A stretch of 64,000 bases of DNA from Diphasiastrum complanatum (Eukaryota; Streptophyta; Lycopodiopsida; Lycopodiales; Lycopodiaceae), in contig CM055096.1 of assembly GCA_029204225.1 (NCBI GenBank), positions 57,923,600 to 57,987,599 of the forward strand, written 5' to 3'. The notes under the pieces were generated by a model that saw only the letters and a program-made list of their open reading frames with translations, had not been told where the DNA came from and did not search any database. The first letter of the stretch is position 1. Each line of letters opens with the position of its first letter. Position numbers and translations under genes: made by a program. Below, one piece after another: positions 59,803 to 64,000 of the stretch.

Positions 59803-62208
59803 TCAATCCCCTTTGTAAAGAACAAGAAAGTGTATAATGATTATTGTTGACCCCACATGGGTTCTCAACCGTAATAATGAAGCATCAAGTCGAGGGGTGA
59901 GGATTTGCATGCTCCATCCGAAGTAGGGAACTAACATAAACTCAGCAATAAGTCGAAACATGGACTTGTAATCCATCATAGGCTCCCACGTCATTTGAAA
60001 ATACTTCTTACCATAAGGACAATAAAAAAGAGTACCAAACTCTTTTGGCATCACATCCTCCCGAACCTTACCATCAATGACTTGCTCACAGAATATGCAA
60101 TGTACCAACATCATGATGAAGAGTAAGTGTAGAACCAAAAAAATCAGCAAGAGGTACTGATTTTAAAGAGGCATGTGCCTTCCCTTCGTAGTAAGACATT
60201 TCTTTGTTGTCCTGCAAAGTCTCCAATAGCCGACAAGGAACTGTTATGGGCTGTTCAACACTTTGCTGCCCAAAGTGTTCCCAACGTAGACTATGTTGTC
60301 CATAATCTTCCGCAGGCTGTTCCTGAAGCATAATGGACTGCTCTTGATGTAAAATGGGCTGTAAATGACCAAAAGAAGATGACTGAACTTGCTGTCCAAC
60401 GTCTTCATCATAAAAATTTGGCAAACTATCAAGAGATGCATCAATGATGGCGTCATCAAAGCTGTCCCTCGAAGAGGCATGGGATGACATAAACGATTCT
60501 TCAAGTAATGAAAATTCTCTCCAAACAAATGCTCACTCTTAACACTTTGAACAAAAGTACTAATTGACCTATGTTGACTCCCTCCTCGATTAGTACAAAA
60601 AGGTTCCAAAGAGTGCTCGAATTTTTCAGCCTTTGCTAAAACATCAACTTGAAAAGGTTTTGCATGAAACTTTTCACTAATGCATCCATCATTTGCATTA
60701 ACTTGCGATGACTTGAGAAAAGAAGATTGTTTCAACATCTGCTCAATGTATTGTTGTTGAGAGATGAAGATTCTAGTCCCATGTGGAAGATCAACAAGAA
60801 CTCAAGTGTGGTTCTTCATGAGTGAGTTGTACTCCTCTTGCATCGCATCCTCCCAACATTTCACTCCTTTGACCTGCTCATAAAAAACAGGTTCTACTGC
60901 ACCATCCTCAATAGAAATAAGAGCAAAATCAGAAAAATCAGCAAATTCTACTGATTTAGTAGAGGCACGAGTCTTCCCTTCATAGAAATGATCCACTTTG
61001 CTGTCCTGCAAAGTCTGCAACAACCATTTAGGGACTGGTTTGGGCTGTCTAACAGCCTTACCTTTGTCAACACTTTGTTGTCCAAAGTGTTCTGAACTTG
61101 GATCTTGCTGTCCAATGTTTTTAACAGGCTGCTCTTCACCATAAATTGGTTCTTCTTGATGAACTATGGGCTGCAAAATTGAAGGAGTAGTGGGCTGTCC
61201 CTAGAAGTTGATGGCAGTCCCTTCTCTTCATGATTAGATGGCAAAACCAAATCTGAAAATATTTCAACATTTGCATCATGGGGGAAGTCCCCTTTCATGA
61301 CATGAGTGGGCGCAACATCATAGGAGGTCTTTTCATCAAAATGAACATCACGACTCACTATGATTTTATTAGTATCCATGTTGAACAACCTATAGCCCTT
61401 GCTTTCGCTACTATAGCCAACAAATATGCATTTAACTCCTTTATCATCAAGCTTGGTTCTTAGCTTATCGGGATGAAAGCATAAGCCATGCAACCAAAGA
61501 TGCGTAAGTGAGAAACAGTAGGCTTCTTACCATACCAAACTTCATAAGGAGTTAATACCTTCAAGGCTTTAGTAGGACACCGATTACTAATGTAAGCCGC
61601 CGTTATAACCGCTTCAGCCCAAAACTTGTGAGGTAGGCCCTTTGCCTTGAGCATGCATCGAGCCATCTCCATGATAGTGCGATTCTTTCTTTCAGCAACA
61701 CCGTTTTGTTGAGGTGTGTAAGGGGTTGTCATTTGATGATGGATACCTTTGCTTTGAAGATAAGTACCGAACATATTCTTTATATATTCCCCTCCTCGGT
61801 CGGTATGTAAGATCTTCAAAGAGTGCCCAAACTGGTTTTCTATCATTGCTAGAAAATCTTTAAAGCGTTGAAAAACTTCAGATTTTGCCTTCATAGGATA
61901 AATTCATCAATGACGGAATGTGCTTGTGCATCTCGTCGATCCCACTTCTTTTGCTCATCGGAAGACACCTCCGTAGATGATGAAGTAGTTGTTCTAGATG
62001 GTGTAATAGGTGCCAAGGTAGGTGGCTTCTCTTCGTCACCATTAACTACTTCCCACAAACCTTTAGCAATTAGAAGGTTCTTTATCATGTAGCACCACAA
62101 GAAATAGTTTGTGCCATCCAGCCTATCTTCATTAAATAAAGAACCAATAGACTCCGATTCTTTAGCCATAACAGAAAAATCAGCTTGTAGTAGATAGGAA
62201 ACTTCCAA
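59803..62208 (-). pseudogene. Copia gag-pol remnant with a duplicated linker region
   Basis: The minus strand reads gag start (62169: SIGSLFNEDRLDGTNYFLWC), then jumps at about 61893 into integrase (HSLKILHTDRGGEYIKNMFG, TPQQNGVAERKNRTIMEMAR) and its C-terminal part (61493-61164: KLDDKGVKCIFVGYSSESKG). The integrase-RT linker (61176-60802) ends CWEDAMQEEYNSLMKNHTW. A second, diverged linker copy occupies about 60490-60100. RT and RNase H are missing. The last segment (60150-59803, YCPYGKKYFQMTWEPMMDYK) matches nothing I know. Confidence 0.85.
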
Positions 62209-62605
62209 GACAAAATCTACTCAAAGGGCAGCAACCTCAAAGCTGAAATTATGAGCACAATATATTGCAGTACTCCACATGCAATTTGCTCAACAAGTAA
62301 TGAAATAGGTGGCTGATTTCTACACAAAAAACATAATGCTCACAAATAGGTAGACTTCTAATGAAGCCAATCAAAATCACATGCAATTGGTTTGAGCATG
62401 GGCGCCCGACTGCTAGCTCTCAAATAGGTGAAGGTGCCCTTCAATTTCTTGCAATTTCTTGCAAAAAAGTATAAGAAGATGAACAAATTCTTCTCCTGCA
62501 AAAATCAACATCTTGATGATTTTCTGCAACCAAAAAGGGAAGAAGATAGCTTCCTATTGGGCGCCTTCCTGCAAGCAATGTGATCACCTAAAGGCTCTGA
62601 TACCA

Positions 62606-62969
62606 TGTAGGGAATAGAAGCCAAAAGATCCAGGATCTTGACTATTCAATCACACAAAGCATTCTCAAAAGAAAGAGAGAGATGGCTAGAAACCCTCTTG
62701 TAGAAACTCGTGGACAGCCAAGGAGAACAGTCAGTATTGCTTACAAAAGTGTCTCATACAAATGGGATGCACACATATATATAGTCCAAGATGACTATCT
62801 AACTTCATGACTATTGGCTATCCAACTACTTGACTATTGACTATCCAACTTTCTATAAGTTACATAGAAAGAATAAGGTACCTCCAATATGTCAAGTTGC
62901 GGTACTTAATGTCACAATTAGGCCTAGTGGACCCATGAATCCCTACCAAGTTAATTTCATACTAACTTA
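62606..62969 (-). repeat. 5' LTR of the copia element at 59.8-62.6 kb
   Basis: A tRNA-Met primer site TGGTATCAGAGCC (62605-62593, minus) is preceded by an LTR ending ..TTCCCTACA at 62606. The LTR start TGAAATTAAC at 62969 is a proposal. Confidence 0.6.
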
Positions 62970-62984
62970 GCTAACCCTAAGTTT

Positions 62985-64000
62985 AGTAGGCCTAATATAA
63001 TAAATGACCATGGCTACACAACTCTCGACCTTTTGGGTATAACCTATGGTAATGTAAGCAATTCCATTTACATTCCAACATCCACCACCATCTGACCTAA
63101 GCATCTTTATCTTCTTTCCTGAGTGTTGTTCTACCAAAGCTTTGAAATGCTGAAAGTACTTGAATGCTTCGGATTTTTGCTTCAAGAAATAAATCCAAAT
63201 CTTGCGTGAGATGTCATCAATAAAGGTCATAAAGTAAAATGCTCCCCTGCAGACCTGGTTTGGGTTGGCCCCCACAAATCTAAATGTACCAAGTCAAGTA
63301 TACCTGCTGCTCTGGTGGTGCTCTCCTTGGGAAACTTTTGTCTTTGCTGTTTTCCCATCGCGCAAGCCTCGCAATCTGAAGAGCTTGGCTTAACAACTAG
63401 AAGCCCCTCCACCATATGATGCTGGTTCAACACTTGCATGCTTTGGTAGCCATGATGTCCATACCTCTCATGCCACAACCTATTCACATCACTTCCTTTT
63501 GCTGTATAAGCATGCTGACTAGGGATAGAAGTGTACAACTTGTATAGATTATCTTCCTGCAATCCTTTGCCCACAACCTTCATATTATCACTCAAGTCCA
63601 ACACAAGACAAGAAGTAGCATCAAATTCTACTTTCATATTTTGTTGAGTGATAGCTCCTACTGAAAGAAGATTTTTAGCAAGTCCTGGTACATATAAGAC
63701 ATTCTTAATGACTTTGACTTCTCATGATGGAAGCTTTACAGGTATTGTGCCCTTTCCCTTGACCTTGTGTGTTGAGTTGTAACCTAGGCACACCTCTTGT
63801 CCATCACAAATCCCCACAAAGGTATCAAACCAATCCCTATGAGGGGTCATGTGCTTTGAAGCACCCGAGTCAATGTACCAACCACCTATTGTAGCTTGTG
63901 AGGCAAATGCAACAAAAAATAACTCAACTTGCCTTATGTCACTTTGCTCCTCTCTTGCAACAGTCTCAACAACATTTCCTTCTTGCTTCTTTGTGCCCTT
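62985..64000 (-). pseudogene. Copia protease-integrase fragment, running off the window
   Basis: The minus strand from 64000 reads a protease/pre-integrase region (VKVIKNVLYVPGLAKNLLSV at about 63710-63650), GAG-pre-integrase (DVNRLWHERYGHHGYQSMQV, CEACAMGKQQRQKFPKE) and integrase core (HFTLMTFIDDISRKIWIYFL-type block). It breaks after KKIKMLRSDGGG at about 63085. A stop near 63720 and the 63.2-kb frame overlap show decay. Confidence 0.87.

Overview
The window looks like nuclear DNA of a land plant with a large, repeat-rich genome. Two host genes have spliced, multi-exon structures and plant-type homologies: a COR27/COR28-like clock/cold regulator and the diphthamide-synthesis ligase DPH6. 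Most other recognisable coding sequence comes from Ty1/copia, Ty3/gypsy and CACTA (TNP2) elements, nearly all broken. The huge DPH6 intron, long CT tracts and heavy repeat load would fit a fern, a conifer or another large-genome plant. I cannot name the species from sequence alone, and the fern guess is only an impression.

Layout. 1-5.7 kb: AT-rich DNA, a 463-bp terminal-inverted-repeat element (1955-2417), then the COR27/28-like gene on the minus strand (at least four 3' exons; first exon not located). 5.7-14.7 kb: mostly decayed repeats, namely a solo LTR with a perfect 5-bp target duplication (6503-6970), a diverged tandem pair of about 1.5 kb, a second pair of probable LTR remnants, and one candidate host first exon near 13 kb. 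14.7-18.9 kb: a jumble of copia fragments on both strands. 19.0-21.6 kb: a long CT/CA microsatellite, a TNP2 fossil and a 1.1-kb hAT-like element built of hairpins with an 8-bp target duplication. 22.2-22.5 kb: an orphan exon resembling the helicase domain of NFX1-type (ZNFX1-like) proteins. 22.6-27.1 kb: copia remnants on the minus strand. 27.2-32.8 kb: a full-length but mutated copia element with both LTRs. 32.8-39.5 kb: a MITE, simple repeats and mostly unrecognised DNA. 39.5-46.3 kb: gypsy, copia and CACTA fossils.

47.0-59.1 kb: DPH6 on the plus strand. Four exons were found (47036-47113, 50310-50381, 50552-50631, 58829-59054) with matching splice phases, giving about the first 152 residues. 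Intron 3 is about 8.2 kb and carries an internally deleted copia element (52284-55167, target duplication GGTCC) that landed inside an older LTR, plus GC-rich palindromic repeats also found in intron 1. Downstream exons are not visible, and 59.8-64 kb is again copia sequence on the minus strand.

No CRISPR, operon, tRNA or rRNA was seen. I found no convincing new multi-gene system. The best leads are the COR27/28-like gene, the hairpin-rich hAT-like element and the family of palindromic GC-rich repeats.
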